Part shown: positions 18,807-28,932 of the stretch, piece after piece
Numbering within the stretch: position 1 is the stretch's first letter
Layout of the letters: each line of letters begins with the position of its first letter
Source: Nitratireductor basaltis
GTDB lineage: Bacteria > Pseudomonadota > Alphaproteobacteria > Rhizobiales > Rhizobiaceae
Reading direction: 5' to 3'
Length of the DNA: 64,000 bases
Assembly: GCF_000733725.1 (NCBI RefSeq)
Contig: NZ_JMQM01000001.1
Span: forward strand, 2,418,001-2,482,000
Notes under the pieces: generated by a model
Told to the model about the DNA's origin: nothing
Seen by the model: the letters and a program-made list of their open reading frames with translations, nothing else
Database searches by the model: none
Position numbers and translations under genes: made by a program

Positions 18807-19811
18807 CTAGTCATAGGTCAGATCGCCCGCCTTGCCGCCGAAGACGCGGTAGGCATAGACCGTGTAGCCCAGGATGATCGGCAGAACGAATGCGGTGCCG
18901 ATGAGGATGACGGCCAGGCTCTCGGTCGCGGCAGCAGCTTCCCAGATGGTCATCCGGTCGGGCACGACATAGGGGTAGAAGGAATAGGCAAGACCGCCGA
19001 AGCCCAGTGCAAAGATGGCTGAGAGCACGATGAAGGGCTTGAGCGAGTGCTCGTCCTCGTGGCCCGGCAGATGCACGCACATGCGCCACAGCCACAGGAA
19101 GAGGCCGAGTGCCGCAATGGGCAGGGGTGCAAGCCAGACAATCTCCGGCAGGGTGAACCACTTCTCGAAGATGCGCGGGCTTGCAAGCGGTGTGGCGGCG
19201 GACACGGCGGCCATGCCGGCGGCAGTGAAAACCAGCGTGCGACGCAGCCAGAACACGGCCTTTTGCTGCAGGTCCCCTTCCGCCTTGTAGATGAGCCAGG
19301 CCGATCCCATGGCCGCATAGGCGGCGGCGAGGCAGAGTGCGACGAGGGCCGCGAAGAGCATGGCGGCAATGCCCTGCTGGAGGCCCAGAACATAGATGCC
19401 GAGCATGTAGCCCTGCGCAAGCGCTGCGAGCAGCGAGCCTATAAAGAACATGCGGTCCCAGCGGTGCTTGCGGTGGATGGGCACCTTGGCACGGAAGTCG
19501 AAGGCGACACCACGCAGGATCAGCCCGACGAGAAGCAGGAAGACGGGAAGATAGAGCGCGGTGAGGATGACACCGTGCGCGATCGGGAAGGCCACCAGCA
19601 GCAGACCGACGGCGAGCACGAGCCATGTCTCGTTGGCATCCCAGAAGGGGCCGATGGAGGCGATCATGGTGTCCTTGTCATCCGTGTCGGCGGCGGCAAA
19701 GAGAATACCTATGCCGAGATCGAAGCCATCGAGAATGACGTAGAGCAGGATCGCAACGCCCATCAGGCCGGCGAAGACGAGGGGCAGAAGAGTTGGCCAG
19801 TCGATGCTCAT
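18807..19811 (-). CDS. cydB: Cytochrome bd-type quinol oxidase subunit II
   Basis: Integral membrane subunit (334 residues, multiple spans) that partners CydA. It opens [20 protein letters not shown] and contains the conserved [28 protein letters not shown] and [10 protein letters not shown] segments. Its ATG overlaps the cydA stop by four bases. No cydX-like short gene is seen in the 83 bp before lepA, and no cydCD genes are present in the window. Confidence 0.94.
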   Translation of the reverse strand: MSIDWPTLLPLVFAGLMGVAILLYVILDGFDLGIGILFAAADTDDKDTMIASIGPFWDANETWLVLAVGLLLVAFPIAHGVILTALYLPVFLLLVGLILRGVAFDFRAKVPIHRKHRWDRMFFIGSLLAALAQGYMLGIYVLGLQQGIAAMLFAALVALCLAAAYAAMGSAWLIYKAEGDLQQKAVFWLRRTLVFTAAGMAAVSAATPLASPRIFEKWFTLPEIVWLAPLPIAALGLFLWLWRMCVHLPGHEDEHSLKPFIVLSAIFALGFGGLAYSFYPYVVPDRMTIWEAAAATESLAVILIGTAFVLPIILGYTVYAYRVFGGKAGDLTYD

Positions 19812-21172
19812 GCTTCTGCCTCCACAGGCTGGTCGAGCGGGCGGTCCTTGACCGCGGGATCAGGTTCCTCGTCGCCTTCCTTCGATGCCTTTACGGCCAT
19901 GTAGACCAGAACACCCAGATAGACGAAGAGCAGGACGGCGTAGAGCGCGAGATAGCCTGCGAGCGACAGCGCGACCTGGCCGCCGGTGACGGGGCCGACA
20001 GCCTCGCCCGTGCGCAGCACGCCGGTCACAAGCCAGGGCTGGCGGCCGATCTCGGTCACATACCAGCCGGCAAGCACCGCCACCCAGCCGGACAGGCCCA
20101 TCGGCACGAGGCTATAGGCCACCCAGTTGGGCAGGACCTTGCGGCGGAAGAGATAGAAGGCGGCAACCCAGGAAATGACGAGCATGGCGATCCCCACCCC
20201 GACCATTATGCGGAAGGCGTAGAAGACGGGTGCGACCGGGGGATGCTCGCCCTCGAAATCATTGAGACCGGGAACGACGCCCGACGGACTGTGCTTCAGG
20301 ATGATCGAGGCGACATTGGGCACCGCGATCTCGAAACGGTTCTCGCGCGCTTCCTCATCGGGAATGGCGAAGAGGACGAGGGGCACGTTTCCGCGCGTCT
20401 CCCAGTTGGCCTCCATGGCGGCGACCTTGGCGGGCTGGTGTTCGAGCGTGTTGAGGCCGTGCTGGTCGCCGGCGAAGATCTGCAGCGGTATGAGGATCGC
20501 GCCGAGCGCCACGCCTGTCTTCAACGCCTTCCACATGGAGGCAGAGCGGTCGCCGAGGACATAGCGCAGGGCCGAGAACCCGGCGACGAGGAAGGCGGCC
20601 GTCAGGCCCGAAGCCAGAAGCATGTGAACCAGACGCCACGGGAAGGACGGGTTGAAGACGATCTCGAACCAGCTTGTGGGATAGGCAACGCCATCGCGCA
20701 TCTCGAAACCGGCGGGAGTGTGCATCCAGGAATTGAGCGCGAGGATCCAGAAGGCGGACATGGTGGTGCCGAAGGCGACGAGGAATGTCGCCAGCGTGTG
20801 CACGCGGTTGGAGACCCGGCGGAAGCCGAAAAGCATGATGCCGAGGAACACGGCTTCCAGGAAGAAGGCGGTCAGCACCTCATAGGCCAGAAGGGGGCCT
20901 GCGATATTGCCGACCTTCTCCATGAAACCCGGCCAGTTTGTGCCGAACTGGAAGCTCATGGTCACGCCGGAGACGACGCCCAGCGCAAAGGAAAGCGCGA
21001 AGACCTTCACGAAGGTGAAATAGGCGCGCATCCAGGCATGTTCGCCGGTGCGGTTGTATTGCAGCTTGAAGTAAAGCAGCACCCAGCCCAGCGAAATGGT
21101 GATCGCAGGAAACAGGATATGGAAGGAAATATTGGCAGCGAACTGAATGCGTGACAGCAAAAGCGGGTCCAT
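19808..21172 (-). CDS. cydA: Cytochrome bd-type quinol oxidase subunit I
   Basis: Heme-bearing, quinol-oxidising subunit that reduces O2 to water without proton pumping. I take the ATG at 21172, which has GGGAGG 5 bp upstream and gives MDPLLLSRIQFAANISFHIL with the expected heme-ligand His in the first helix. The frame is open further upstream to 21316, but that adds unrelated sequence. At 454 residues it is much shorter than the E. coli protein (522). The GRQPWLVTG motif at the end of the Q-loop is kept, so it is probably the short-Q-loop, cyanide-insensitive (CIO-like) type. Confidence 0.93.
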   Translation of the reverse strand: MDPLLLSRIQFAANISFHILFPAITISLGWVLLYFKLQYNRTGEHAWMRAYFTFVKVFALSFALGVVSGVTMSFQFGTNWPGFMEKVGNIAGPLLAYEVLTAFFLEAVFLGIMLFGFRRVSNRVHTLATFLVAFGTTMSAFWILALNSWMHTPAGFEMRDGVAYPTSWFEIVFNPSFPWRLVHMLLASGLTAAFLVAGFSALRYVLGDRSASMWKALKTGVALGAILIPLQIFAGDQHGLNTLEHQPAKVAAMEANWETRGNVPLVLFAIPDEEARENRFEIAVPNVASIILKHSPSGVVPGLNDFEGEHPPVAPVFYAFRIMVGVGIAMLVISWVAAFYLFRRKVLPNWVAYSLVPMGLSGWVAVLAGWYVTEIGRQPWLVTGVLRTGEAVGPVTGGQVALSLAGYLALYAVLLFVYLGVLVYMAVKASKEGDEEPDPAVKDRPLDQPVEAEA

Positions 21173-21373
21173 CAGGACCTCCCGAACGTGTTCGACACGC
21201 ACCCATTTAGGACTCCTTGTATAACAGATCAAAGTGGCGACATGCCGCTGCGTCATAGCGACACAATTATGCCGCAATGGCAGCCGGTTAACCGAAACTT
21301 CACCCAAGGGAAGCAATCTCGGATTGCAGGCTGACGCGGGGAGAGGTGTGTCAGCAATGCGGAGGGGGAAATA

Positions 21374-23809
21374 TTGCTGTCTCAGCTTGCCACACGCCTT
21401 GGGCTCAAGAGCCGTTTTGCGCCTGCAAAAAGACGGGCGGGGCTTGCCGCTGCCGACCCTTCACTGACGATTTCGCGTGCCGTGCGAGGGCTTCGCCGAC
21501 GCTATATCATGGTCATGGCCGCGCTGATCGTGCCGGGCATGCTCTTCGTCATTTCCGCGCATATGGTCAATCAGCGTTATGCGCAGGCGACCGAGATCGC
21601 CATGGTGACGGCCAAGGCGGAAGATGTCGTCAAGCGCATCAACCGCACGGCGCTTGAGATGAGCAGCGACCGATCCAGCGAATATGTATGGATCAAGACC
21701 GCGCTCAATGTGCAGGCGGACGAGCTGGAGGAAACCTGCATGCGCCTGGAAGCGTTGTGGGCCGAGCTCGACCTGCAGATGCGGGAAAAGATGACGGTCG
21801 TGACTCCCTACGGACCAAAGGCGCCTGCAGATGTCCTGGCAGAGTTCCACGGCAAGGTGGTCGAGGCCACGCAAACCAAGGTCAGCGAATGGCCCGGTGT
21901 GGGACGCAGGCTTGATGGTGACGTCACCTATCTGGTGGCGCCTGCGCTGTCGCAGCTTTCAGCCAAGCTGTTGAGCTTCAACAAGAGGCTGGCCGATCAG
22001 GTGAAGATCGCCATCAACATTCTAGGCCTGGTGCTTGCAGGCTTCGCGGCGGCCATATTGTTCCTGCTCTTCCTGCCCATGGAGCGCTCGATCCGCCATG
22101 CGCTGGCGCGGCTGAAGGCGGCGCTTGAGGATGCGAAGGCGGCGGACCGCGCGAAGAGCGAATTTTTGGCCAATATGAGCCACGAGATCCGCACGCCGAT
22201 GAACGGGGTGCTGGGCATGGCCGAGCTCATGGCCAATACCGAACTCGACGCACGCCAGCGCACCTATAACGACGTGGTGCTGAAGTCGGGGCACGCGCTT
22301 CTGACCATCATCAACGACATTCTCGACTATTCGAAGATCGATGCGGGCCATGCCCAGCTTGAGCCGGTGCCATTCAACCTGGCAGAGGCGGTGGAAGACG
22401 TGGCCACACTGCTTTCCTCGCGAGCGTCGGAGAAGGATCTGGAGCTGATTGTCGACATTGCGCCGGACCAGCCGCATTGGGTGGTGGGCGATGCCGGGCG
22501 CATTCGTCAGATCCTGACCAATCTCGCCGGCAATGCGGTGAAGTTCACCGAGCGGGGCCATGTGCTGATCGAATTGATCCGTGAGGACAACGAGACGCTC
22601 TTCCGGGTTACCGATACGGGCATCGGCATTCCGGAAGAAAAGCTTGCGAGCGTCTTCGAAAAGTTCAGCCAGGTGGACGGCTCTTCGACCCGCCGACACG
22701 AGGGCACGGGACTTGGGCTCGCAATCGCCTCCAGGCTGGTGGAGATGATGGGCGGCGCCATCAAGGCCGAAAGCGAACTGGGCAAGGGCTCTACCTTCTC
22801 CTTCCGCATTCCGCTGACTGCCCATGAAGGGGAAGAGCAGGCCGACCCGGCGCTTTCGAAGGTCGAAGGCGCGCGCATCCTCATTGTCGATGACAACGAG
22901 ATCAACCGCCGCATCCTGACCGACCAGACGCGCGGTTGGGGTTTTGAAAGCTGCGCGGTCGAAGACGGTGCGATGGCCCATGCCTTCATGCAGCAGGCCA
23001 AGATGCGCGGAGTGACCGTCGATCTGGTGCTGCTCGACTACCAGATGCCGCAGATGAGCGGGCTGGAGGTGCTGCGTGCGATGGGTGCGGAGGGATGGCT
23101 CGGTGACACCGCCGTTCTGCTTCTCACTTCCGTCGATGACACGCGCACCACGAGAGAATTGCGCGCGGCCGGGGCGAATTCCATCCTCACCAAACCCACG
23201 CGCTCCTCGCTTCTGCGCGAGACGATCTGTGAGGTGATTTCGGAGCATCGCAGCGGAAAGCCGCTTCGACAGCCTTCCGCGCCCGTGATCGCGGAAGCGC
23301 CCTTGGAAACCGCCGAATCCCATGCAGAGGAGCCGCAGACGCGTCTGGAGGCCCCTGCCCCGGTCGCGCTTCATCCCTCGACGCCGCAAAGGAGCGATGC
23401 CTCCACCAGGGATGGCACCCGCATACTGGTCGCTGAAGACAATGAGGTGAACCAGCTCGTGTTCCGGCAGATCCTTTCAGGTTTCGGACAGGAATTCAGC
23501 CTGGCGGAAAACGGCAGGGAAGCGCTTGAAATCTGGAAGCGCGACCGTCCGGCCCTGATCATCATGGATGTCTCCATGCCGGACATGAACGGACTGGAGG
23601 CGACGCATGCCATCCGCAAGATCGAAGAAGCCGAAGGTCTGGACCGCACCCCCATCATCGGTGTGACTGCTCATGCACTCAAGGGCGACCGCGAAAAATG
23701 CATGGATGCGGGCATGGATGATTATCTGACCAAACCCGTGTCACCCGGACGTCTGGAATCGAAGATACTCGAATGGCTACCGCGCAGCGCCAAGGCTGCC
23801 ACCGCCTGA
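21374..23809 (+). CDS. Hybrid sensor histidine kinase with two receiver domains
   Basis: An 811-residue membrane kinase. Spans at about residues 45-63 ([19 protein letters not shown]) and 212-238 ([20 protein letters not shown]) bracket a periplasmic domain of about 150 residues with no recognised ligand fold. The HisKA box is [10 protein letters not shown], followed by an ATPase domain (NAVKF, DTGIGIP, GTGLGL). Two receiver domains come next, with phosphorylatable Asp in LVLLDYQMP and LIIMDVSMP. There is no HPt domain, so it needs an external phosphotransfer partner; none is adjacent. The start is a TTG with GGAGG upstream. Its 3' end overlaps the convergent antiporter gene by 33 bp. Confidence 0.9.
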   Translation: MLSQLATRLGLKSRFAPAKRRAGLAAADPSLTISRAVRGLRRRYIMVMAALIVPGMLFVISAHMVNQRYAQATEIAMVTAKAEDVVKRINRTALEMSSDRSSEYVWIKTALNVQADELEETCMRLEALWAELDLQMREKMTVVTPYGPKAPADVLAEFHGKVVEATQTKVSEWPGVGRRLDGDVTYLVAPALSQLSAKLLSFNKRLADQVKIAINILGLVLAGFAAAILFLLFLPMERSIRHALARLKAALEDAKAADRAKSEFLANMSHEIRTPMNGVLGMAELMANTELDARQRTYNDVVLKSGHALLTIINDILDYSKIDAGHAQLEPVPFNLAEAVEDVATLLSSRASEKDLELIVDIAPDQPHWVVGDAGRIRQILTNLAGNAVKFTERGHVLIELIREDNETLFRVTDTGIGIPEEKLASVFEKFSQVDGSSTRRHEGTGLGLAIASRLVEMMGGAIKAESELGKGSTFSFRIPLTAHEGEEQADPALSKVEGARILIVDDNEINRRILTDQTRGWGFESCAVEDGAMAHAFMQQAKMRGVTVDLVLLDYQMPQMSGLEVLRAMGAEGWLGDTAVLLLTSVDDTRTTRELRAAGANSILTKPTRSSLLRETICEVISEHRSGKPLRQPSAPVIAEAPLETAESHAEEPQTRLEAPAPVALHPSTPQRSDASTRDGTRILVAEDNEVNQLVFRQILSGFGQEFSLAENGREALEIWKRDRPALIIMDVSMPDMNGLEATHAIRKIEEAEGLDRTPIIGVTAHALKGDREKCMDAGMDDYLTKPVSPGRLESKILEWLPRSAKAATA

Positions 23810-25015
23810 AACCTTGCCGCGCCCAAAGAACATGCCGTGCGCGAAAGGCGAGCTGATGCCGTGCAGCAGGATCGAAAGCGCGATCGTGACGACGGTGATG
23901 TCGGCGACCATGTCGGCTGACGCGAAGCCGGACTGCTCAACCACCAGAAGCAGATAGAGCACGGAGGCCAGTCCACGTGGGCCGAACCAGCCCATGAAAG
24001 CGGTTCCGCCCATCCCAATGCCGGAACCGATGGAGGCAAGGGCGACCGGCACCATCCGGATGAGCGTCAGGCTGAGGATCGCATAGACGAACACATCAAG
24101 CCCGTCGACCTGCAGCGCGCGTGGCAACATGACCGCGCCGAACAGCAGGAATGTCACATTGGTCAGCAGAACACCCTCCGTGCCTGCAAAGCTCGAAGCG
24201 CGCTCGACGAGCGGGCGGGGAAGCTGGAACCCAAAGGTGATACCCGCAACGAAGGCGGCAAGAAAGCCATTGCCGTGCACGAGTTCCGCCGCGAAATAGG
24301 CGAGGCCTGCCAGCGCGACCATGATCGGCGTTCTGCCGGACGAGAAAGCCGCATTGCCGTGCACCATGCGCGAAAGCGCGGCGGCACCCAGCCAGCCGAC
24401 AACCAAGCCAACCAACGGTCCGAACAGAACCTGGCTGGCGAAGAAACCGAGATGCTGCGCCAGGCCTGTTCCCCCTGCCTGGGTGGCGAAGCCAAGCACG
24501 ATCAACAGAAGTGGCAGGCAAAGCCCATCATTGAGACCGCTTTCCGCATCCAGTGCCTCACGCGGGATTTCCGGCAGGCTTTCGTCGTCGAATACCGGCT
24601 GCGCCAATGCCGCATCTGTGGGGGTGAGAAGGATTGCCACGACAATTGCCGCTGCCAGTCCAAGACCGGGAAAGAAAATAAGCGCGGCACCCGCGCCGGC
24701 CATGATGGTAAGGGGTATGCCGACAAGAAGCAGACGCAGGGTCAGCATGGCGATGCGGCGCTCTGCCAGAACATTGGAAAAGCGGATGGAGGCCGCATCG
24801 CGAAACAGGATGATGACCAGCGTTCCTGTCGCAAGGAACTCGATGATGGAATTGTCCGCGTCGGACAGGACCGGCAGCTTGAACCAGTAGAAGGCCAAGC
24901 CTATCACGGTGAAGATTATCGGGCCTGACAGCATCGATTTTTCCAGACGCGGCCCTGCCAATGCATAGAGCGTGAAGGCCAGAAAAATCAGTGCCAATGC
25001 CGCGTGATGCTCCAC
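23777..25015 (-). CDS. Cation:proton antiporter, CPA1 type
   Basis: A 412-residue integral membrane protein with about 12 spans. It carries the Na+/H+ exchanger core with acidic residues in [12 protein letters not shown] and [14 protein letters not shown]. It starts 1 bp after the upstream amidase-like gene and is the last member of a four-gene operon (CYTH, CHAD, amidase, antiporter). The ion (Na+ or K+) cannot be decided. The 3' end overlaps the oppositely oriented kinase gene, so the two transcripts are complementary over their last 33 bp. Confidence 0.87.
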   Translation of the reverse strand: MEHHAALALIFLAFTLYALAGPRLEKSMLSGPIIFTVIGLAFYWFKLPVLSDADNSIIEFLATGTLVIILFRDAASIRFSNVLAERRIAMLTLRLLLVGIPLTIMAGAGAALIFFPGLGLAAAIVVAILLTPTDAALAQPVFDDESLPEIPREALDAESGLNDGLCLPLLLIVLGFATQAGGTGLAQHLGFFASQVLFGPLVGLVVGWLGAAALSRMVHGNAAFSSGRTPIMVALAGLAYFAAELVHGNGFLAAFVAGITFGFQLPRPLVERASSFAGTEGVLLTNVTFLLFGAVMLPRALQVDGLDVFVYAILSLTLIRMVPVALASIGSGIGMGGTAFMGWFGPRGLASVLYLLLVVEQSGFASADMVADITVVTIALSILLHGISSPFAHGMFFGRGKVSGGGSLGAAR

Positions 25016-25016
25016 C

Positions 25017-25868
25017 TCAAGCTTCTCCCTTTGCGTCTGCCGCTTCCTGCTTTTCCTTCTCCGCCCAACGCAGCAGCTTGTAGTCGAAACCGAAGACCAG
25101 CGTCGGCTTCACGATCTCGAAATAGGGAGAGAGATCGAAATCACGCGGCGTGAAAAGCGAGTGGTGGCGGATATGCAGGATTTCCTCGCGCGAATAAACG
25201 GACTCTGCTGTCGCATGCCCCTTCACCTGCACGATCTCGGGCAGGATCGGATAGGCCACCGACTGAAAAGCCTGCGCGATCAGCGAGGAGCAGATCGCGC
25301 GGGTGGGATCGCCCGACCCAAGGGCGATCATGCGTCGGCGCCAACGCACCGGAACGGGCGGCGTGGGCAGGAAATAGCGCATCAGGTCGAAGATGTTGCG
25401 CATGTCGTAGCGCAGGCCCAGCCGGTCGATCATGTAATTGACGACAGTCTTGCGGTCCTCCGGCGTGAGCCCGACCGCGCGGCAGATGCGGGTGTTGTAT
25501 GTGCGGTATTTTGACAGCGGAACGGCAATGCAGCCCTTCCCCAGCACGACCTCGATCAAGCGCGGACGCTCCGACCCGTCTTCGGGCTCCGGCAGCATGT
25601 CGCCGACATAAAGCGCTGCATGGCTCCAGGTGGATTGAGTGAGATACTTGATTGCAGCGGAAACGCGTTGGTTGCCCTCGACCAGGATTATGTCTCCGGG
25701 CTGAAGCGTACGGCTCAGAGTTTCGGGATCGGAGGGCGTGTAGGGCTGATATCCCGAGGACTCCGATTCCAGCCGTCGCGCCAGAAACTGGCCGAAGCGA
25801 TCGAGCCAGCTGTCCGGGCCGGGCTTTCGAACATGCGGCCCGGCACTTTTCTCCCCACCAACCATCAA
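25017..25868 (-). CDS. YiiX/YebB-like permuted NlpC/P60 cysteine hydrolase
   Basis: A 283-residue protein related to permuted papain-fold amidases. The order is permuted: GDIILVEGNQRVSAAIKYLT and the catalytic His in STWSHAALYVGD come first, and the catalytic Cys in TRAICSSLIAQAF comes later. It lacks a clear signal peptide. Members may cleave lipids, peptides or amide bonds; the substrate is unknown. It overlaps the CHAD gene by four bases (ATGA) and is followed after 1 bp by the antiporter. Confidence 0.78.
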   Translation of the reverse strand: MMVGGEKSAGPHVRKPGPDSWLDRFGQFLARRLESESSGYQPYTPSDPETLSRTLQPGDIILVEGNQRVSAAIKYLTQSTWSHAALYVGDMLPEPEDGSERPRLIEVVLGKGCIAVPLSKYRTYNTRICRAVGLTPEDRKTVVNYMIDRLGLRYDMRNIFDLMRYFLPTPPVPVRWRRRMIALGSGDPTRAICSSLIAQAFQSVAYPILPEIVQVKGHATAESVYSREEILHIRHHSLFTPRDFDLSPYFEIVKPTLVFGFDYKLLRWAEKEKQEAADAKGEA

Positions 25869-26776
25869 TGATCCCGTTTTTCGCGCTGCATGGCCCGCTC
25901 GATCTTGCGACGCAGCTTCTTGCCTTCCTTGTCGAACAGCTCTTCGGCATGCGCAAGGGCCTGTTTGCGGAGCTGCTTCTCGCGCTGGGCCAGCCGCTTT
26001 TGCAAAAGCTTTTCCGCTTTGGCGTCCAGTGCCACTTCGCCATTTCCGAGCAGTTCAGTCAGATTGGAGATGTCGTTAAGCTCACCCAGGACATCGCCAA
26101 GCTTTTCTGCACGTTTACGCCGCGATAGCCGGCTGCCGGGCCACATGGAGCCGAGCAGGCCGAGATGCATCCAATGATATTTCACGGATTTGCGCATCTC
26201 GTGGAAATCTTCATCGTCGCCCCTTTTGCGGGCATGCTTGAAGGCCTTGCGCGCCTTGGTGATCATGGCGCGTGCCCCGCCCGACAACAGCTTTGCACCT
26301 TCGTCGGGGTCTGTAGGCAGGGCAAGCGCAGCGAAGGCGTGCTCGGTCTCATCTATTTCCTCCAGCGCGAAGGGAATGAGATCACGGCGCGCACGCTCCT
26401 CCTCGATGATGCGAATGCGGCGCTGATCGAGCCTGTCATGGGCGAGACCGAGAAGTTCGAGCTTTTCGGCATCCTTCTCGCGGTCGCGCAGTCGGTCCAG
26501 CGTTTCCACGGCTGCGTCCGCGTCACGCTGACGGGACAACTCCCGAGCCAGGTCACGCAGGCGGGCATTCTGTTCGTGGTAGAACTCCTCGTCGCCCTTG
26601 CGGATCAGGCGCAGGAGGCCACGAAGCCGCTTGATGCTCTTGCGCGTCATGTGGAGCGCGCGCTGGCGCCCCTCGGGCATTTCCTTGAGCTGGCCGCGCA
26701 TGATGGCAAGTTCTTCACCTGCGATGCGGCGCAATTCGGCATCCACTGGCAGTGCTGGGTCGATCCGGTAACTCAT
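25865..26776 (-). CDS. CHAD domain protein
   Basis: A 303-residue helical protein with the conserved His and basic residues of CHAD domains: LHMTRKSIKRLRGLLRLIRK at about residues 42-61 and FHEMRKSVKYHWMHLGLL in the second half. CHAD domains bind inorganic polyphosphate. The C-terminus is very basic (KEGKKLRRKIERAMQREKRD). It directly follows and overlaps (ATGA) the CYTH gene, a common pairing in which CYTH hydrolyses triphosphates and CHAD binds polyphosphate. Confidence 0.9.
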   Translation of the reverse strand: MSYRIDPALPVDAELRRIAGEELAIMRGQLKEMPEGRQRALHMTRKSIKRLRGLLRLIRKGDEEFYHEQNARLRDLARELSRQRDADAAVETLDRLRDREKDAEKLELLGLAHDRLDQRRIRIIEEERARRDLIPFALEEIDETEHAFAALALPTDPDEGAKLLSGGARAMITKARKAFKHARKRGDDEDFHEMRKSVKYHWMHLGLLGSMWPGSRLSRRKRAEKLGDVLGELNDISNLTELLGNGEVALDAKAEKLLQKRLAQREKQLRKQALAHAEELFDKEGKKLRRKIERAMQREKRDH

Positions 26777-27246
26777 GATGCGGTGTCCGGCATTCCGTTG
26801 AGGGCAAGATTGGCGTTGTAGTAACGAGCATCGCCCGTGACCTCGCGTCCAAGCCAGACGGGAAGGCTGGAGGCATCCATATCAGCCGTGGTTTCAAGCT
26901 CGGCAAGAACAAGGCCGGCCAGCGGACCCGAAAACTCGTCAATTTCGAAGTGAAGCGAGTGATGGGGCACAATATTGCGCGTTTTCTCGATGATGTCGCC
27001 AATGGCGAAACGTGCCATCTCATCGGCTTCTGACAGGCTGGAGGGATACTCGAATTCTTCGCGTTCGCGCTTGGCGGCGCCAAGCTTGAGCGTGAGCTTC
27101 GCCTGCTCGCCGTTCCTGATCCGCATGCGCAGGGAGCGGTCGCTGTCAGCCATGACATAGAACTGGCGGATGGTCACTGTCTCGACAACGTGATTGCGCC
27201 AATCATCGCTTGCCACGAGAAACTTGCGTTCGCTTTCGGTCGCCAT
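26773..27246 (-). CDS. CYTH domain protein (triphosphate tunnel metalloenzyme)
   Basis: A 157-residue single CYTH domain. The signature ExExK is the ESERK near the N-terminus (ATESERKFLV), followed by alternating basic and acidic tunnel residues (LRMRIRNG, AKLTLKLG, REREEFEY, HFEIDEFSG, LAELE). Family members hydrolyse inorganic triphosphate, or cyclise ATP, or act on thiamine triphosphate; triphosphatase is the most likely role here. I start at the ATG at 27246 because the signature must sit at the N-terminus. It is the first gene of a four-gene operon divergent from mbfA. Confidence 0.88.
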   Translation of the reverse strand: MATESERKFLVASDDWRNHVVETVTIRQFYVMADSDRSLRMRIRNGEQAKLTLKLGAAKREREEFEYPSSLSEADEMARFAIGDIIEKTRNIVPHHSLHFEIDEFSGPLAGLVLAELETTADMDASSLPVWLGREVTGDARYYNANLALNGMPDTAS

Positions 27247-27352
27247 TTCGCTCCGGCCTTCGCTCGCCTGAGCGCCTTGTTTTGCATCAAAGCGGCGGCA
27301 GGGCAACTTCTACCAGTGGCTGTGCTTGACGAATGGTGGCTGGTATACATAT

Positions 27353-27369
27353 TTTAGAATCATTCTAAA
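27353..27369. promoter_or_regulatory. Irr-type iron control element (ICE)
   Basis: A perfect 17-bp palindrome, TTTAGAATCATTCTAAA, lies 16 bp before the mbfA start. It matches the ICE motif bound by the rhizobial iron regulator Irr. A TTGACG at 27326 with a weak -10 at about 27348 would put the palindrome over the -10/+1 region, fitting repression under low iron. Confidence 0.88.
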
Positions 27370-27385
27370 GTAAGGATTTCCGATC

Positions 27386-28369
27386 ATGTTCTCCCGCTTC
27401 TTCGGTGCGCAGCGTCGCGCCTTTTCGTCTCTCGATGAGAGGGAAGTTCTGGCTCTTGCCATTTCCTCGGAGGAGGACGATGCGCGCATCTATCGAGCCT
27501 ATGCGGAGAATCTGCGCGACGACTTTCCCCATTCGGCAGCGATCTTTGAGGAAATGGCCCAGGAAGAGGACGGGCATCGTGCGCAACTGATCGAAGCCTA
27601 TCGGCAGCGCTTCGGCGAACGAATTCTGCTGATCCGGCGCGAGCATGTGCGCGGCTTCTACCAGCGCAAGCCTGACTGGCTGGTGCGTCCGCTGGGTCTC
27701 GACAAGGTGCGGGCTGCGGCAGAGGCCATGGAGGAGCAGGCGGCGCGGTTCTACCTGGAGGCAGCCAAACGAACGCAGGATGCCGGATTGCGGAAGCTTC
27801 TGGGTGATCTGGCGGCTGCCGAGCAGAGCCACGAGTCGCTTGCGCGTCGTCTGAGCGAGCAGCATCTGGACGAGGAGGCTATGGCCGAAGAGGATGCGAC
27901 GGCACACAAGCAGATGGTGCTGACCTATGTTCAGCCGGGGCTGGCCGGGCTGATGGACGGTTCGGTTTCCACGCTTGCTCCCATTTTCGCAGCGGCCTTT
28001 GCCACCGGCGACACCTGGCAGACCTTTCTGGTCGGCCTTGCGGCTTCGCTCGGTGCCGGCATTTCGATGGGCTTTACCGAAGTTGCTTCCGATGACGGTG
28101 TGATCTCGGGGCGTGGTTCGCCGGTAAAGCGGGGGCTTGCCACCGGCATCATGACCACCGTGGGCGGGCTTGGCCACGCCCTGCCCTATCTGATCCCGCA
28201 TTTCTGGACGGCGACTGCAATCGCGATTGCGGTGGTTTTCGTGGAGCTTTGGGTGATCGCATGGATCCAGAACCGCTACATGGAAACGCCTTGGGGTCGC
28301 GCGACTTTCCAGGTGGTGCTGGGCGGCGCATTGGTGTTCGCCACCGGGATGATTATCGGCAATGCGTGA
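27386..28369 (+). CDS. mbfA: Membrane-bound ferritin / iron exporter MbfA
   Basis: A 327-residue protein joining an N-terminal rubrerythrin-type ferritin-like domain (about 1-165) to a C-terminal VIT1-like membrane domain (about 170-327). Ferroxidase-type ligands are seen in SSEEDDARIYRAYAENL, EEMAQEEDGHRAQL, EEQAARFYLEAA and AAAEQSHESLA. The membrane part begins QPGLAGLMDGSVSTLAPIFA. In Bradyrhizobium and Agrobacterium MbfA exports iron and protects against iron and H2O2. The ICE box directly upstream supports Irr control. It ends at a strong terminator. Confidence 0.93.
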   Translation: MFSRFFGAQRRAFSSLDEREVLALAISSEEDDARIYRAYAENLRDDFPHSAAIFEEMAQEEDGHRAQLIEAYRQRFGERILLIRREHVRGFYQRKPDWLVRPLGLDKVRAAAEAMEEQAARFYLEAAKRTQDAGLRKLLGDLAAAEQSHESLARRLSEQHLDEEAMAEEDATAHKQMVLTYVQPGLAGLMDGSVSTLAPIFAAAFATGDTWQTFLVGLAASLGAGISMGFTEVASDDGVISGRGSPVKRGLATGIMTTVGGLGHALPYLIPHFWTATAIAIAVVFVELWVIAWIQNRYMETPWGRATFQVVLGGALVFATGMIIGNA

Positions 28370-28377
28370 ATGACAAA

Positions 28378-28405
28378 AAAAGGCCGCCCGGCGGGGCGGC
28401 CTTTT
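28378..28405. terminator. Bidirectional Rho-independent terminator between mbfA and the DUF892 gene
   Basis: A 12-bp stem (AAAAGGCCGCCC / GGGCGGCCTTTT) with a 4-nt loop has T tracts on both strands. It serves the convergent genes on either side. Confidence 0.9.
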
Positions 28406-28425
28406 GACTGGTAATGGGGGCTGCC

Positions 28426-28932
28426 TTATTCAGCAGCTGCCAGATTGACCCGGGTTTCTGCGAGATTGGTCAGCTTCTCGTCGGTTGCCTTTTCTTCCTT
28501 GAGCGTGCGCTCGAGGACCTGGGCAACGTCATTGCGACCGAGTTCCTTTGCCCATGTGATCAGCGTGCCGTAGCGTGTGATCTCGTAGTGCTCGACAGCC
28601 TGTGCGGCAGCGATGAGTGCGGCGTCGAGAACCTGCTTGTCCTCGGTCTCGCCGATGAGTTCATTTGCTTCCTTGAGGATGCCGTCGATAGCAGGGCAGT
28701 CGACGCCCTTGGCCTCAACGTCCAGGAGGCGGAAAGCCTCTTCCAGATTCTCGATGTGGCCCTCGGTTTCCGACAGGTGGGTTTCGAAGCCCTGTTTGAG
28801 CTGCGGATTTGTGGCCTTGTCGATCATCTTCGGAAGCGACTTGGAGATCTGCTTCTCGGCATAATAGATGTCGCGAAGCGTGTGGATGAACAGGTCATCC
28901 ATGGTCTTGATGTCACTGGAAAACAGACCCAT
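28426..28932 (-). CDS. YciE/YciF-type ferritin-like protein (DUF892)
   Basis: A 168-residue helical protein of the DUF892 family. Metal-ligand type residues appear in LRDIYYAEKQISKSL, THLSETEGHIENLEE and AVEHYEITRYGTL. Relatives are stress-induced ferritin-like proteins with a di-iron centre; the role of this copy is unknown. It faces mbfA across a shared terminator, placing two ferritin-fold proteins together. The ATG is preceded by a GAGAGGAAT-like ribosome site (minus strand). Confidence 0.87.
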   Translation of the reverse strand: MGLFSSDIKTMDDLFIHTLRDIYYAEKQISKSLPKMIDKATNPQLKQGFETHLSETEGHIENLEEAFRLLDVEAKGVDCPAIDGILKEANELIGETEDKQVLDAALIAAAQAVEHYEITRYGTLITWAKELGRNDVAQVLERTLKEEKATDEKLTNLAETRVNLAAAE

